NCBI GenBank assembly: GCA_023375675.1
Contig: JALQBC010000016.1
Span: forward strand, 496,001-560,000
DNA length: 64,000 nucleotides
Source: Cytospora piceicola
Taxonomy: Eukaryota > Ascomycota > Sordariomycetes > Diaporthales > Cytosporaceae
Direction of reading: 5' to 3'
The notes under the pieces are model-generated. The model saw only the letters and a program-made list of their open reading frames with translations. It made no database searches and was not told the origin of the DNA. Position numbers and translations under genes: made by a program. Below, piece by piece: positions 52,197 to 64,000 of this stretch (its first letter is position 1; the number at the start of each line of letters is the position of its first letter).

Positions 52197-53109
52197 TCAT
52201 GAACTTGACTTCAACGCCTTGAAAGACTTGGTGATGTTTGTAATCGCCTCCTCCACTGGCAACCTCTCCATCGAAGAGGCTCCGTAAAACCCATGAACCC
52301 CCTTCACTCTCTCTAGCACATACTTGGCATCATCCGGTGCAGAGATGGGCCCGCCGTGGCACAACACGATCACATCTGGGTTGATCGAGGCAGCCACGTC
52401 CCGTATCTCTTGGATCAGCTTGACACAGTCGTCCAGGCTCTTTCCACTCGTCGCCCCGATCGACCCGGCTGTCGTCAATCCCATATGCGCAACCAGGATA
52501 TCTGCTCCCGCCTTGGTCATCTTCTTGCTCTCCTCCACGTTGAAGACATACGGTGTAGTCAACATGTCCATCTCGTGCGCGAGCTGGATCATCTCAACCT
52601 CCAGGTCATATGACATGCCAGTCTCTTCCAGGTTTGCCCGGAACTGACCATCTATCAGCCCAACGGTTGGGAAGTTCTGCACACCGGCGAACCCGAGCTC
52701 CTTCAGCTGCTTCAGGAATGAGGCCATATTCCGAAAAGGGTCTGTGCCGCAGACGCCAGCGATGACTGGTGTATGCTTCACGATCGGCAGCACCTCGTTG
52801 GCCTAGATTCCAGCCAGTCAGCTATGAGATACGTTCTAGGATACGTTCTGGGTTGCTTCAACAGCCACTGCTCACCATGTCCAGGACAACATCATTGGCA
52901 TTGCCGTAGGGCATCAGTCCCGCCAGACTTCCCCGGCCAGCCATTCGGAAACGGCCACTGTTATAAATAATGATAAGATCCCCTCCCCCTTGCTCGACAA
53001 ACTTCGCTGAGAGGCCAATCCCGGCCCCAGCTCCGACTATTGCCTGGCCCTTGGATATCTGGCCCCGAAGCTTTTCCAAGATCTCCTGACGGTTTGTTGG
53101 TGGCGCCAT
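52197..53109 (-). CDS. TIM-barrel protein, PEP-hydrolase-like (C-terminal half of plant Tm-1), 279 aa
   Basis: Exons are 52876-53109 and 52197-52802 (73-nt intron), in phase. The start [11 protein letters not shown] is at 53109. The sequence follows the TIM-barrel signal-transduction/PEP-hydrolase-like family: [91 protein letters not shown] and [15 protein letters not shown]. Barrel strands and the phosphate-binding-like GFYGASS loop are intact, and the length is usual. The reaction in fungi is unknown. The neighbouring divergent gene encodes the ATP-binding partner domain, which in plants is fused to this one, so the two products probably act together. Confidence 0.93.
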
Positions 53110-53488
53110 CTCGATGTTTTCTTTGGTTTCTAAGTGTCTATCTACAAATGTGAAAAATTACCACAGCTGAGAGTTGATTTTTTCTAAACTACAAAGTCAA
53201 TTTGCTGATATCTTCATCTCGACGTCACATTACCCAGTACAGTTGTGATCAACAACCCCGCTCTTATTGTCCTTCACATGTACAAGTACCCCCCCAGCAC
53301 CCACAAGTCTGGTGCTACAAATGTACTTCTACGGATATGACTGCCTACCGTGCCTAGGTAGGTAGGTACACTGTATCGACCTTTTCTACTCCAAAAGAAA
53401 AGAGAATCATTTATTTAATGTCTGTCCTGGCTCTGCCGATAGCGGTTATTTCTTATGATATGACACAGTTTCTTCTCCCGGACTGAAA
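53110..53488. promoter_or_regulatory. bidirectional promoter of the Tm-1-like gene pair
   Basis: These 379 bp are the only sequence between two divergent, functionally linked genes, so they probably drive both. A TACCTAGGTA/GGTAGGTAGGTA cluster lies at 53352-53370. No TATA box is clear on either side. Confidence 0.6.
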
Positions 53489-54739
53489 ATGCCCACCGCC
53501 ACAGTGCTACTCCTGGGTACGTGCGATACAAAACTACAGGAGCTACTTTTCCTTAAAGATCAAGTTCGAAGCCAGGGCACCGCCGAGGCAATCCTGCTTG
53601 ACGTTGGCAGGAGTAACGTCGACCACCAAGATATCGACATCCCACAGGGTCAACTCATCAAGGACCATGGGGACGGCAAGACGACAGCCGATTTGCCGAG
53701 GGACGAAGTCGTCAGCTTGATGGCCGAATGCGCATCTCGTGCGGTCAAACAGTTGCTCCAGGAGGATAAAATCCACGGCATCATCAGCGCAGGCGGTTCG
53801 GGAGGAACAAGTCTAGCGGCTGAGGTCATGAGGAACGTCCTACCTATTGGGTTTCCCAAGATGATAGTATCAACAGTCGCAAGCGGGAACACCGGGCCCA
53901 TCGTTGGCGAGACGGATATTGCCATGATGTACTCGGTCGTCGACGTCGCTGGACTGAACCAGGTACTTCGGGATATTCTCAGCAACGCGGGAGCAGCAAT
54001 CGGCGCAGCTGCTCTGGCCTACGCGTCGAGGCAAGGAAAGGCCGTGGGGGACACAGACCGGTCGAGGAAGCGGGTTGGAATCACCATGTTTGGTGTCACG
54101 ACCCCTGGCGTTGATGCGATTCGGAACCATCTCGAGTCTAAGTACAATGTCGAAATGTTCGCTTTCCACGCCACTGGCCACGGCGGCAAAGCCATGGAGA
54201 GGCTTGTGCAGCAGGGTATGCTGGATGCTGTGCTAGACCTGACAACGACGGAGATATGCGATCTTCACACCGGAGGAGGCATGGCCGCTGGGCCCGACCG
54301 TCTGGAGGCGGCGGCGGAAGCGGGGATACCAAACGTGATCAGTCTCGGAGCTACTGACATGACGAATTTTGGACCCATGGATACGATTCCTGAAAGGTTT
54401 CAGGGCAGAAATCTCTACAAGCACAATCCTGTGGTGACTTTGATGAGGTCGACCGAGGATGAGTGCAGGCAGGTCGGCCAGTTTATCTGCGAGAAGCTGA
54501 GGTCCCATACGAAGAGGCCAGAAATGGTACAAGTATGGTTGCCTCTCGGTGGCGTGAGCATGCTTGCGACTCCTGGTGGGCCATTCGCGGACGAAAAAGC
54601 AGACAGTGTGCTGTTCTCGACCGTACGAGAAGGGCTGGCGGGATCTGGCATCAAGGTGGTAGAGGATAAGAGGGATATAAATGACAAGGGGTTTGCGCAT
54701 GATATCTCAGAGGCACTGGCCAGGTTGATGGGATTGTGA
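53489..54739 (+). CDS. Tm-1-like ATP-binding protein (UPF0261), 416 aa
   Basis: This single-exon gene has its ATG at 53489 (AAAATGCCC context). It matches the Tm-1-like ATP-binding family (UPF0261) over full length: VLLLGTCDTKLQELLFLKDQV at the N-terminus, AGGSGGTSLA, PKMIVSTVASGNTGP, DIAMMYSVVDVAGLN, then the second lobe with RVGITMFGVTTPGVD, FHATGHGGKAME, DLTTTEICDLHTGGGM, SLGATDMTNFG and PLGGVSMLATPGGPF. Nucleotide-binding Gly-rich loops are intact. In tomato, the fused Tm-1 protein uses this domain to bind ATP and inhibit tobamovirus replication; the fungal cellular role is not established. Its divergent neighbour encodes the TIM-barrel partner. Confidence 0.95.
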   Translation: MPTATVLLLGTCDTKLQELLFLKDQVRSQGTAEAILLDVGRSNVDHQDIDIPQGQLIKDHGDGKTTADLPRDEVVSLMAECASRAVKQLLQEDKIHGIISAGGSGGTSLAAEVMRNVLPIGFPKMIVSTVASGNTGPIVGETDIAMMYSVVDVAGLNQVLRDILSNAGAAIGAAALAYASRQGKAVGDTDRSRKRVGITMFGVTTPGVDAIRNHLESKYNVEMFAFHATGHGGKAMERLVQQGMLDAVLDLTTTEICDLHTGGGMAAGPDRLEAAAEAGIPNVISLGATDMTNFGPMDTIPERFQGRNLYKHNPVVTLMRSTEDECRQVGQFICEKLRSHTKRPEMVQVWLPLGGVSMLATPGGPFADEKADSVLFSTVREGLAGSGIKVVEDKRDINDKGFAHDISEALARLMGL

Positions 54740-55096
54740 CCAGAAGTACGACTCGGTGGTTTGTAAAAGTCTTGGAGATATCTGGAAGTGATGGGAAGGT
54801 GAGGCCGGATAGCTCTCCGTCGTTTGAGAATGATGGGTACTCTAGGGCGCGGATGTGTCTTGAACGATTCCACAATTCATTGTGGTCAGGAGTTTGTATG
54901 TAAAATGATATGTATACGGAATTCTCGGAGCAGTTCTAAGCTTTCTAGACTTATGCCCAGAACAGCGAATTTGTCCTAGACTCAACCCACCTCTTCATCT
55001 ATATGCCTTCTCTATCCTGCATTTCAGAGTCTGACTCTTTACCCTTGAAATGAACCACTATATACCCTAGGATTCCAACAAACAACCCGTTCCTTT
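54740..55096. other. convergent 3' spacer
   Basis: These 357 bp lie between the Tm-1-like gene and the chitinase 3' end. I see no gene. Confidence 0.4.
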
Positions 55097-56735
<1,639 letters not shown>

Positions 56736-58548
56736 TTTGGAGGACGTTTGAGCTTGAAGATTCACTTGGATATCAAAGAAGGATAAAGACTGAAGGGTTC
56801 TTTCCCATCAACGGTCCATCATAGGGATGCCCTGGTTTATATTCTTATAGCTTTGCATTGTTTCCTGACAGTTACTGGCTGTACCACAGAATACCGGAGA
56901 TGAGTTCTTTAGGATATGCACGTGTTGATGCTACCCACTGCTCATGCTCAGGGACAAGACATCTCGAGCAGATGGCAACGTTGCCCAATATTCAATTGAT
57001 ATTGGCGAATCCCTTGCTTCAGCCAGCCGAGGAGCGACACCGCGTGATCAGAGTGCCATCACCAGGGCAAAGGTATTTTTCCTCGAGTTAGACGAGTGAT
57101 CGCGCATGGTATAGGTATAGTTCCCCTTGCGCCCAAAACGTAACCATATCTTGGACTGAAGCAGCCAACAAGTCTCCTTTTTTTCTTTCAACGGGGCAAT
57201 ATTACAGAAAGAGAAATATTGCCTCTAGGAGGTCACCCTGATGCAAAAGGGTGCCTCATTTTAATGGTCAGTCAGTCATATTACTGACCATATCACCTGC
57301 GCTGGTGGTGACAATACAGGCCAGTAAGCCTTGATTATGTGCAGATAACGGAAATTGAGTCTGGTGAAAGTTCGAGTGTCTATATCGAGTTGTAGGTGCC
57401 TGGTTGATTCTCAGCTGTTTGGAATCGACAGGGTTCGCGACCAATTGAAATGATGTTTTTGTTGGCCACCCCAAGTTAAGGTAGTATCGGGCCGTCTCAT
57501 TCTGAGAGCCGGCTGGAAAGTGGCCGCATGTGAAATCAAACACATGCATAGTGATCGATTTGAATAGGAGAAAATAGGCGTGGAGGGTTTGTGGTCACTT
57601 GCTCCAATAGGAAGGTCAGGTGCTTCCGGTTGTTATCCCCTGAACTGCCGGTACTGGATGGGCCGAGAAGGGTGTAACATCGCTTCGCTATGGACGAGAC
57701 AGGTGCCACACTACCTGTGTAGTCCTATCATGTTGGCGCATCAGGGGCGTTCTGTCGACCTCCGACCTCCGCTGGACTGATTAGTATCATGAACTGATCG
57801 AACGTGACGGAGGTGATCTTCCATGATCAGTCTGAACACAACCTGTGAAGACATGGAGGTACACGGAGGGTGAGGGAAGGCAAAAAAGCAATAACGGTCT
57901 TATCTCGGTTACCAAGCAGGTGGGCGTCAGCTGGGGATCATCTGGACCATTCAAGCCGGTATGCAGTTCTAGACGTCCTTTTCAAGTGTGGGGGTGGAGA
58001 TGAAGAAACTTCGGGAGCAGTTACAAAGACTGATCAGACACTTTGCATACAAGTATAGATCTAGAAGCAGATAACCCAAACGTGAACGTGGATGATGTTG
58101 CATGGAAGCCGAAAGCTTTGCAACGTTACCGTGCTGCAGCAGTAAAGTATGAAGAGTATCGCCGTCCATATCTGTTTGTGGTCGAGGGAGTCAACTGTCT
58201 ACACCAACCACATGAGTGTCTTGAAAATTGAGTCCAACGGAGATAGGAGAGTGCATTCAAGTCTGGAAGGGCTGCTACCAGCGACGTTCCACTGCGGTAG
58301 ACTTCCCATTTTGAGCTCTCATGTGCGTTGAGCTCGGCGGTGGCTTGATCCGAGCAACGGTGGCTTGAAAAGTTGCTTCTTTGCTGAAATTCCATGAACT
58401 GTTGCCTCCCTTATGGATTGTGATGCCAAGGCAGTGGGCTGCGTGCTAATGCTGATGCGAAAACATATTCGCGATGCGCCTTCACCCAGCATCCATACAG
58501 CCGACGACTGTACGGAGCCATTACCAAAGAACGATTGATCAGGCATTC
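56736..58548. other. 1.8-kb intergenic region, no gene seen
   Basis: No frame looks coding. The 5' part is the chitinase promoter. A GC-poor stretch around 57180-57240 contains short inverted sequences (CAATATTACAG and AATATTGCCT). I see no RNA gene. Confidence 0.45.
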
Positions 58549-59457
58549 TCAGGAGGCGTGTTGGGTCAAGAACTCCTCAGACTTCGTCCACTTCAACTCG
58601 GGATATCGGTCATTATCCAGCGGATCCAGCTTCCCAGCCCCAGAAAACATGTTCACCATGTACTGCATCCCCTGCCAGGCAGGAAAAACGTCCTGCTCGC
58701 TTCCCCCGATCGAAAACCGCCTCATGAGGTTCGAAGAGCCTTCCAAGAATCCGGCACTGCCTACCCAAAGCAACGAGTAGGGGGTCCCTCGCACGCGACC
58801 CACGATGGCAGCTAGGTCCTTTGCGCTGAAAACATCCCCGGCGATTCTCAAAAAGCGAGGCGTGGGTTTTGCATCTGCCGCCACGGCGGCCGTGTACGCG
58901 GCTGTGTCAGCGATAGTAGTGAAATCCAGCTTCTGCTCGGCACTGTTCCAGTACAGTACACGCCCCAGGGTATGGTTGATGAGAGGCGCGTCGCCAGCCA
59001 GCAGGTTCATGAAGCCGCCGTTCAAGATGGACGTCCACTGGATGCCAGATTCGTCAAGACTCTGGTGAAACTCACGGCGCAGGTCCAGGTTGCGGTTTGA
59101 CCCGGGCGCCGTCTTGGTAAAGTCCAGGGAGAAGTCGGAAGGGATGAAGCGAGGCACCTTGGCGGCGACGGCGGCGTCGAGGAGAGCCTTCTGTGTGCCG
59201 AGCATAGTGTCGGCTAGACCGTTGAGGGCCGAGACGACACATGATGCGCCTTGCAATTCCTTTGTCAGAGCAGGCACGTCGGAAAGGTCTGCCTCTGCCA
59301 CAACGACGCCGGCATCGCGGAGACCTTCAGTTCGAGATGGGGTCGTGCCGGGGCGCACGAGAGCCTTGACGGACACATTGCGTGTCCGTAGATTCGTGGC
59401 AATTAGTTGACCCAACTGGCCGGTGGCACCAGCGATGGCAACAAAAGATTTAGACAT
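58549..59457 (-). CDS. NmrA-like/isoflavone-reductase-like NAD(P)-binding protein, 302 aa
   Basis: This single-exon gene starts at the ATG at 59457. It belongs to the atypical short-chain dehydrogenase group. The N-terminal Rossmann motif AIAGATGQLGQLIA (G-A-T-G-x-x-G) is followed by VKALVRPG with the Arg typical for NADP preference, VVSALNGLAD, and VPRFIPSDFSLDF in place of the classical catalytic YxxxK. The C-terminal part (IQWTSILNGGFMN, TTIADTAAYTAAVAA, LRIAGDVFSAKDLA) is typical of fungal NmrA/isoflavone-reductase-like proteins. These act either as redox sensors or as reductases, and sequence alone does not decide. The protein is cytosolic by lack of signals. Confidence 0.92.
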   Translation of the reverse strand: MSKSFVAIAGATGQLGQLIATNLRTRNVSVKALVRPGTTPSRTEGLRDAGVVVAEADLSDVPALTKELQGASCVVSALNGLADTMLGTQKALLDAAVAAKVPRFIPSDFSLDFTKTAPGSNRNLDLRREFHQSLDESGIQWTSILNGGFMNLLAGDAPLINHTLGRVLYWNSAEQKLDFTTIADTAAYTAAVAADAKPTPRFLRIAGDVFSAKDLAAIVGRVRGTPYSLLWVGSAGFLEGSSNLMRRFSIGGSEQDVFPAWQGMQYMVNMFSGAGKLDPLDNDRYPELKWTKSEEFLTQHAS

Positions 59458-60080
59458 GTCGATGATGTCCTTCAGTCGGGAGAGGTGAAGTGGGTCCGAG
59501 ACCTCTGTGTTAAGATCAGATGGAAGGTAGGTTTCGGGGCGGTTTTAAACAACCATGCCGTCGAGTGACTTGGATCGAAGTTCTGGTATATACTTATAGA
59601 TGTCTTGGATCACTCCACCACTTGATGATAGGTTCCAAGTTATTACGCTTCTAAGCATGCGGCTTCAATGTTCATCGGTGCCGATTGGTTTGTTCGGGTC
59701 CGAATGGCAGCAACCTGAGTGGTGATGTCACCGTGACTAGAAAGCGGCACTACTTGCCCGCGATGTAATCAAAACCCATCGCTTCTGAACTCGTCAGTCA
59801 GGCTGACAGGTATCGTCCAGCCCAATGCCACGTGTTGCTGCTGAGTTAAGTCGTCAAGGTCGCGGTGCGGTCCGAAGGCCGAGTGTCACAATCAACGGCA
59901 CGCACTACCTTCTAGGTAAGCGGGCATGGTTCACAAGGGATCTTGGTGAGTCTGCCAAATCAAAGCGATGAGTTTCAAGTCTATTCATCTTCGCGTGACG
60001 GTTACGCGGGCTATCTTTGCCACTACTCATCGGTGGGGTATCGACCAAAGGCGTGTCGCTGTGCCAACGACGAACAGCTT
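59458..60080. other. intergenic region, no gene seen
   Basis: This 620-bp spacer lies between the NmrA-like gene start and the next gene's stop. I see no gene or repeat. Confidence 0.4.
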
Positions 60081-61259
60081 CTAATTTTTCTTGATCTCGA
60101 GCTGGAACTTGACGACCCAGTCCGTGAACTCGTCTTTCTGACCGTTCCATGGTTTTGCCAGCAGTTCCGATACGGCAAAGGCATCGAAGAAGCACTGGTC
60201 CATGAGACTGTTGATCTCGGCTGAATCAAGATCGTAAAATGCGACCGCCAGGCTGTTGAACCGATCGGCCATTCTTCTCAGGAGGGGCATCACTTCGTCC
60301 AGCCGGGAGACGACCACTGCATCGTCTTGAGAAGCCAAGGGCAGATTTGGCAGCGTTTTCAATCTCCTCTTGATCAGGGCCTGATAGAGTAGAACAGTAA
60401 GCCGCAGCCGGCGCAACGTCGAATCCAATCGTTCCCTGATCTTTTCAGGGTCGTCTCGTGGTATGGTGGTGTGAGAGTTCATGAGGTTGTCAATCATGGC
60501 CTGGGTGCTGATGTGGGTGTTGTTCATGTCATCGGCAAGCTCCTGGACATCCTCCTCCTCATCGGTCTCGTCGTCGTCGTCATCGTCTTCATCCTGCTCC
60601 TCAGACCATTCCTTGAGCTCCTCCATGACGTCCTTCAAGGTCTCCCGGAAGTTCTCTGCCCTGTGAACGAGGTGGCCCACGACACCGAGATTGGCAAAGT
60701 TGATAACCTCGTCACATACGCCCCATATAAGGCCAGTCGTCATAATACTGCCCTTTTCTGCCTTGCCTCCTGATAATCCATCCCGCTTGTCCTGGGGCAA
60801 GACCTTGCCGTCCTTTGGTACTTTCTGGAGGAGTTGTCTCATCTCCTTGAGCACTCGGCTACACCTCCAAGCCAAGTCATGGCGAACGATTTTCGTATAC
60901 GAGTTGGCGTGGCATTGCTGTACGGCGGATACGATGCCTGGTATTGGACCCTGGATGAGTTGCCTGAGGACGGTGCAAATAGCGGATGGTGTAAAAGGCT
61001 CAGAGATGATGAAAAGGGAGATCTTGGTGGCATGGGCCTTGACGAGCCCTGCTGAATCTCTTGCAACAGCTAGACAATCCAGAGGCTTCGCCCGGTCCTC
61101 TGGGGAGGTCGAAACACTCCAGTTGTCTGCGGCCTCGCCCGACTCGCTGTTGGAATCGACGACATTCTTCAGTGACTCCTCGAGCCCTTGGATGAGCGTG
61201 ACGGCGTTTTCAACTAGGGAAGCCAGTTCCTCCAGTCCTTTGGAAGTTGAGTCTGTCAT
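60081..61259 (-). CDS. GCIP/cyclin-D1-binding-protein-like, 392 aa
   Basis: This single-exon gene starts at the ATG at 61259. The frame continues upstream to 61292 but opens there with TTG. The all-helical protein contains KGLEELASLVENAVTLIQ, LIQGPIPGIVSAVQQCH, TGLIWGVCDEVINFANLG and RAENFRETLKDVMEELKEW, which fit the Grap2/cyclin-D-interacting (GCIP, CCNDBP1) family. An acidic stretch (EEQDEDDDDDDETDEEED) lies mid-protein, where the human protein also has a charged linker. The C-terminal LASQDDAVVVSRLDEVMPLLRR and FNSLAVAFYDLDSAEI form the last helical bundle. The fungal function is unknown. A regulatory or scaffold role is inferred from the animal relatives. Confidence 0.8.
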   Translation of the reverse strand: MTDSTSKGLEELASLVENAVTLIQGLEESLKNVVDSNSESGEAADNWSVSTSPEDRAKPLDCLAVARDSAGLVKAHATKISLFIISEPFTPSAICTVLRQLIQGPIPGIVSAVQQCHANSYTKIVRHDLAWRCSRVLKEMRQLLQKVPKDGKVLPQDKRDGLSGGKAEKGSIMTTGLIWGVCDEVINFANLGVVGHLVHRAENFRETLKDVMEELKEWSEEQDEDDDDDDETDEEEDVQELADDMNNTHISTQAMIDNLMNSHTTIPRDDPEKIRERLDSTLRRLRLTVLLYQALIKRRLKTLPNLPLASQDDAVVVSRLDEVMPLLRRMADRFNSLAVAFYDLDSAEINSLMDQCFFDAFAVSELLAKPWNGQKDEFTDWVVKFQLEIKKN

Positions 61260-61684
61260 ATTGTCCAAATCCGCTGATCTCTCTCTATGCAAATGGTGAC
61301 TGAGGAGCAGGAATTTCTCAACTGTTGCTGCCTCTCACCCTCTCCGCCCTGATGACCGTTGAAACGCACCGTCAGAAACGGTCGCGGGCAATTTTTACAG
61401 TGGGGCAGCCCGGCCGGCAGAAACTGGGTGTGCCGGCCGGGCTTATGATGTATCTAGGTACTTACAAGCTGGTACATAAGACCCAGGGTCAAGGCGCGCG
61501 TGATTGGTTGAAGCTAGGCCAGCTCACGCGGGTATCTACCTGGGTACTTGGTACTATCCATGTATCTACGGAGTTGCCAGCTTGACTTCTTGGCTTGATG
61601 CTCGACCTCAACTATCCTCTTCCATCTTGAGCTTCCTGCCGTTTCCTTGCCTCTTTCATGAAGCAGGATCTGTGGCTCTTGAAA
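61260..61684. other. divergent promoter region
   Basis: These 425 bp lie between the divergent GCIP-like and glucosidase II beta genes, with one TATCTAGGTACTT site at 61451-61463. A palindromic CCGGCCGG-type stretch occurs around 61408-61440. I see no gene. Confidence 0.45.
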
Positions 61685-63567
61685 ATGCAACACACAGGCT
61701 TAGTGGTGCTTTTGAGCACCCTTGCCAGCTCCCAATTGGCAGCTGCTGGGAGCCTGCCTCGTGGTGTTGGACCTGAGTGTAAGTCATGATACATACACAG
61801 CCTGTCCAGAGCACCCTGATGTCCAATTAGCCACCTTCCCATGGCCTAGCATCCCATCCACTGCCATGGATGTTACAGCTACCTAGGTATCCATCAAGGG
61901 CAGCAAACTGACAATAGAGCACAGTTGCCAAGTTCTACTCGACCGGAGACTCCTTTACGTGTATCGGCCATCCATCCATCTCCCTCAAATCCTCCCAGAT
62001 CAACGACAACAGCTGCGACTGTCCCGATGGCTCTGATGAGCCAGGCACTGCTGCCTGCGCGAACCTTGACCCTCTATCTCCGGCTCAACCTCTCCCTGGC
62101 TCCTCGAGCGGAACAACCAAGGTTACAAACGCCCTGCCCGGATTTTGGTGCGAGAATGCTGGCCACATAGGGGCATATGTGCCATTCGTATACGTCAACG
62201 ACGGGGTCTGTGACTACGACCTCTGCTGTGATGGCAGCGAGGAGTATGCCCATGCTGGCGGCGTGAAATGCGAAAACCGATGCGACTCTATCGGAAAGGA
62301 GTATCGGAAACTGGAGGACGTTCGAAAGCAAGCGAAGGAGAAGGCTGCCAAGCGCAGGCGGACCCTGGCCAAGGAGGCTAGGGAACTTCGAAGGAAGGTG
62401 GAAGCCAAGATCACATCGCTCGAGGAGGAGATCAAGGGCCTGCAATCCCACAAGGATGAGCTGGAGAAGAAGTACCACGACGTCGAGCAGGCCGAGCGTG
62501 GAAAGGTCGTCAAGACAGACGGAGAGGGTGGGAAGATTGGCGTCCTGTTGGGTCTGGCCAAGAGCAGAGTTGCTGAGCTTCGTGAGACCCTGGCTACGGT
62601 GCTTGACCAGCGCACAGACCTGCAGGACCGTGTCGACGAGCTGGAGCAGATTCTCAAGAAGTTCAAGGAGGAGTACAACCCTAATTTCAACGATGAGGGT
62701 GTCAAGACTGCCGTCAAAACATTCGAGGACTATGCTGCCAAGATCGCGGATGCCCAGAAGCCTGAACTTGCGGAGTCAGATGTGGCTGAGATCGTCAAGG
62801 AAGACGGTGAGACCTCTGGTATCAACTGGAAAGAGTTTGAACAAGACGAGGTCACGGATACCGATATTCGTAAGTCGTGAGAATGAAGCGCTGTGGGGCC
62901 AACATACTGACACGTACTAGTCTACAGCTTGGAGGCCTACCTCCCCGAGTTCATGCGATCTTTCATCCATCAGAAGCTCTCCCTCTTGCGAGTCTGGTTG
63001 ATCGAGAACGGTATTGTTGCGGACAACCCGACGACCGGCCACGAGTCCCGTCTCGTTTCTGCCGCCCGTGAGGCCTTCCAAGCTGTCGAGAAAGACCTCT
63101 CCAAGCAGGAGAAAGCACTCGGCGAGCAGAAGGATGACCTCAACAAGGACTACGGCGCCGACGACATCTTCCGCGTCCTCAAGGATAAGTGCGTGTCCAC
63201 TGACAGCGGCGAGTATACCTACGAGATGTGCTGGCTAGGTAAGACCAGCCAGAAGTCCAAGAAGGGCCACGCCACGACCAACATGGGCAAGTTCTCGCGC
63301 GTCGATATGGAGGAGGCCGACGACGAGGAGCGGCTGGACGGCAAGAGCTTGGGCAGGGGACCCCGCATGGTGCTGCGGTATGACAATGGCCAGAGCTGCT
63401 GGAACGGGCCGCAGCGACGGACTGACGTCTGGCTGGGCTGTGCCGATAGCGATGAGATTTGGAGGGTCAGCGAGTCCGAGAAGTGTGTCTACAAGATGGA
63501 GGTCGGCACGCCGGCCGCTTGCGAGGATGTCCATGAGCCCGGAGTTAGGACCAAGGATGAACTCTAG
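61685..63567 (+). CDS. GTB1: glucosidase II beta subunit, ER, 561 aa
   Basis: This is the regulatory subunit of ER glucosidase II, which trims glucose from N-glycans in glycoprotein folding control. Exons are 61685-61778, 61925-62869 and 62921-63567; introns are 146 and 51 nt. The signal peptide is MQHTGLVVLLSTLASSQLAAA. Exon joining recreates GVGPEFAKFY, a family signature. Two LDL-receptor-A-like Cys modules follow (SCDCPDGSDEPGTAAC; VCDYDLCCDGSEEY). A long coiled coil with acidic stretches (about 165-320) comes next, and then a C-terminal MRH lectin domain (YEMCWLGKT, RMVLRYDNGQSCWNGPQRR, GCADSDEIWRV) for mannose binding. The protein ends KDEL, an ER-retrieval signal. Length and domain order match fungal orthologues. 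Confidence 0.96.
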
Positions 63568-63762
63568 ACGGGATGACGGATGCGGGCGATCTGGGATCAT
63601 AGCAGCGATTTTTGTTTAAGATGTGACTGTAAGACATTTACAGATATAGACCGAGAGTCAGACTTATGAAGAGTACGAGGGTATCACAATGTCGCATTTG
63701 CTGTAACTCTAGGTTGGTACATTACACCCGGGTAGACACTGGTGCACCGTCCGGTCAGGCCA
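63568..63762. other. short convergent 3' spacer
   Basis: The 195 bp between the glucosidase II beta stop and the stop of the leftward gene hold only putative 3' UTR sequence. Confidence 0.5.
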
Positions 63763-64000
63763 TCAGCTGCTTGCGGCTGCCAACCTTCGCCTCTTGTTCC
63801 TCTCTTCTTGCTCGGCCATGACCTTGGCCGTCAACGAGGCCGTCATGGGATTGTTGATACTCGGTGCCTCGGTCTTGCTCACCTTCAGGGCCTTTTGCGG
63901 ACGACCGTTCTCGGGTTCACCATTCGTGCCGTTCTCGTCCTTGTCCACCGCTTTCCGCTTCTTTTTCTTCTCGCTCTTGTCTTTCTTCTTGCTATGCGTT
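63763..64000 (-). CDS. C-terminal end of a basic nuclear-type protein (possibly Rtf2-like), 5' part outside window
   Basis: Only about 79 C-terminal residues are inside the window. The stop is at 63763 and the frame is open to the right edge. The sequence begins with Lys-rich SKKKDKSEKKKKRK, a strong nuclear localisation signal. An acidic-polar linker follows, and then INNPMTASLTAKVMAEQEERNKRRRLAA. The terminal pattern (TASLTAKVxAEQEERNKRRR) recalls the tail of fungal Rtf2 replication-termination proteins, but I rely on memory of the pattern and the diagnostic RING-like domain is off the window. Other basic nuclear proteins are possible. Confidence 0.55.
   Translation of the reverse strand, partial: THSKKKDKSEKKKKRKAVDKDENGTNGEPENGRPQKALKVSKTEAPSINNPMTASLTAKVMAEQEERNKRRRLAAASS

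Overview
The window is nuclear DNA of a filamentous ascomycete (Pezizomycotina, most likely Sordariomycetes). Genes sit on both strands and are separated by long spacers. About half are cut by short 50-90 nt GT-AG introns with CTAAC/CTGAC-type branch sites. The products are typical of such fungi: GH18 endochitinase, P450, COX15, cytosolic lysyl-tRNA synthetase, glucosidase II beta and cytochrome c heme lyase. The spacers repeatedly carry the palindrome TACCTAGGTA. No tRNA, rRNA, CRISPR or intact transposon was seen.

Region A (1-18.3 kb) is accessory in character. It holds proteins without clear families: a Lys/Glu-rich protein cut by the left edge, a two-intron protein with faint helicase-like patches, a 404-aa protein followed in the same frame by an AT-hook protein, a protein with a possible GIY-YIG motif, a protein with a faint USP-like pattern, and two long coiled-coil proteins (759 and about 750 aa). 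One recognisable enzyme lies among them, an NTF2-like/flavin monooxygenase fusion. The spacers here hold minisatellites and a palindromic repeat element.

Region B (19-24.4 kb) looks like a small catabolic or secondary-metabolism group: a DAO-family FAD oxidoreductase with a probable C-terminal frameshift, a cytochrome P450, and a secreted type-B carboxylesterase.

Region C (25.6-51.8 kb) is mainly housekeeping. It holds a probable mitochondrial protein that keeps the HA2/OB-like C-terminal half of a DEAH-box helicase without the motor, then COX15, lysyl-tRNA synthetase, a small secreted glycopeptide, an Arg/Ser/Pro-rich protein, an ADCK2/MCP2-like mitochondrial kinase, a two-span membrane protein, an RRM nucleolar-type protein, an unknown protein and cytochrome c-type heme lyase. 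A 3.5-kb stretch without genes lies at 37-40.6 kb.

Region D (52-64 kb) holds a divergent pair, a TIM-barrel (PEP-hydrolase-like) gene and a Tm-1-like ATP-binding gene, which correspond to the two halves of the plant Tm-1 protein. It also holds the GH18 endochitinase, an NmrA/isoflavone-reductase-like protein, a GCIP/cyclin-D1-binding-like protein, glucosidase II beta with a C-terminal KDEL, and the 3' end of a basic, possibly Rtf2-like protein cut by the right edge.

Intron positions were chosen from splice consensus and reading phase. In every spliced model the summed exon lengths are divisible by three, except where a break is stated.
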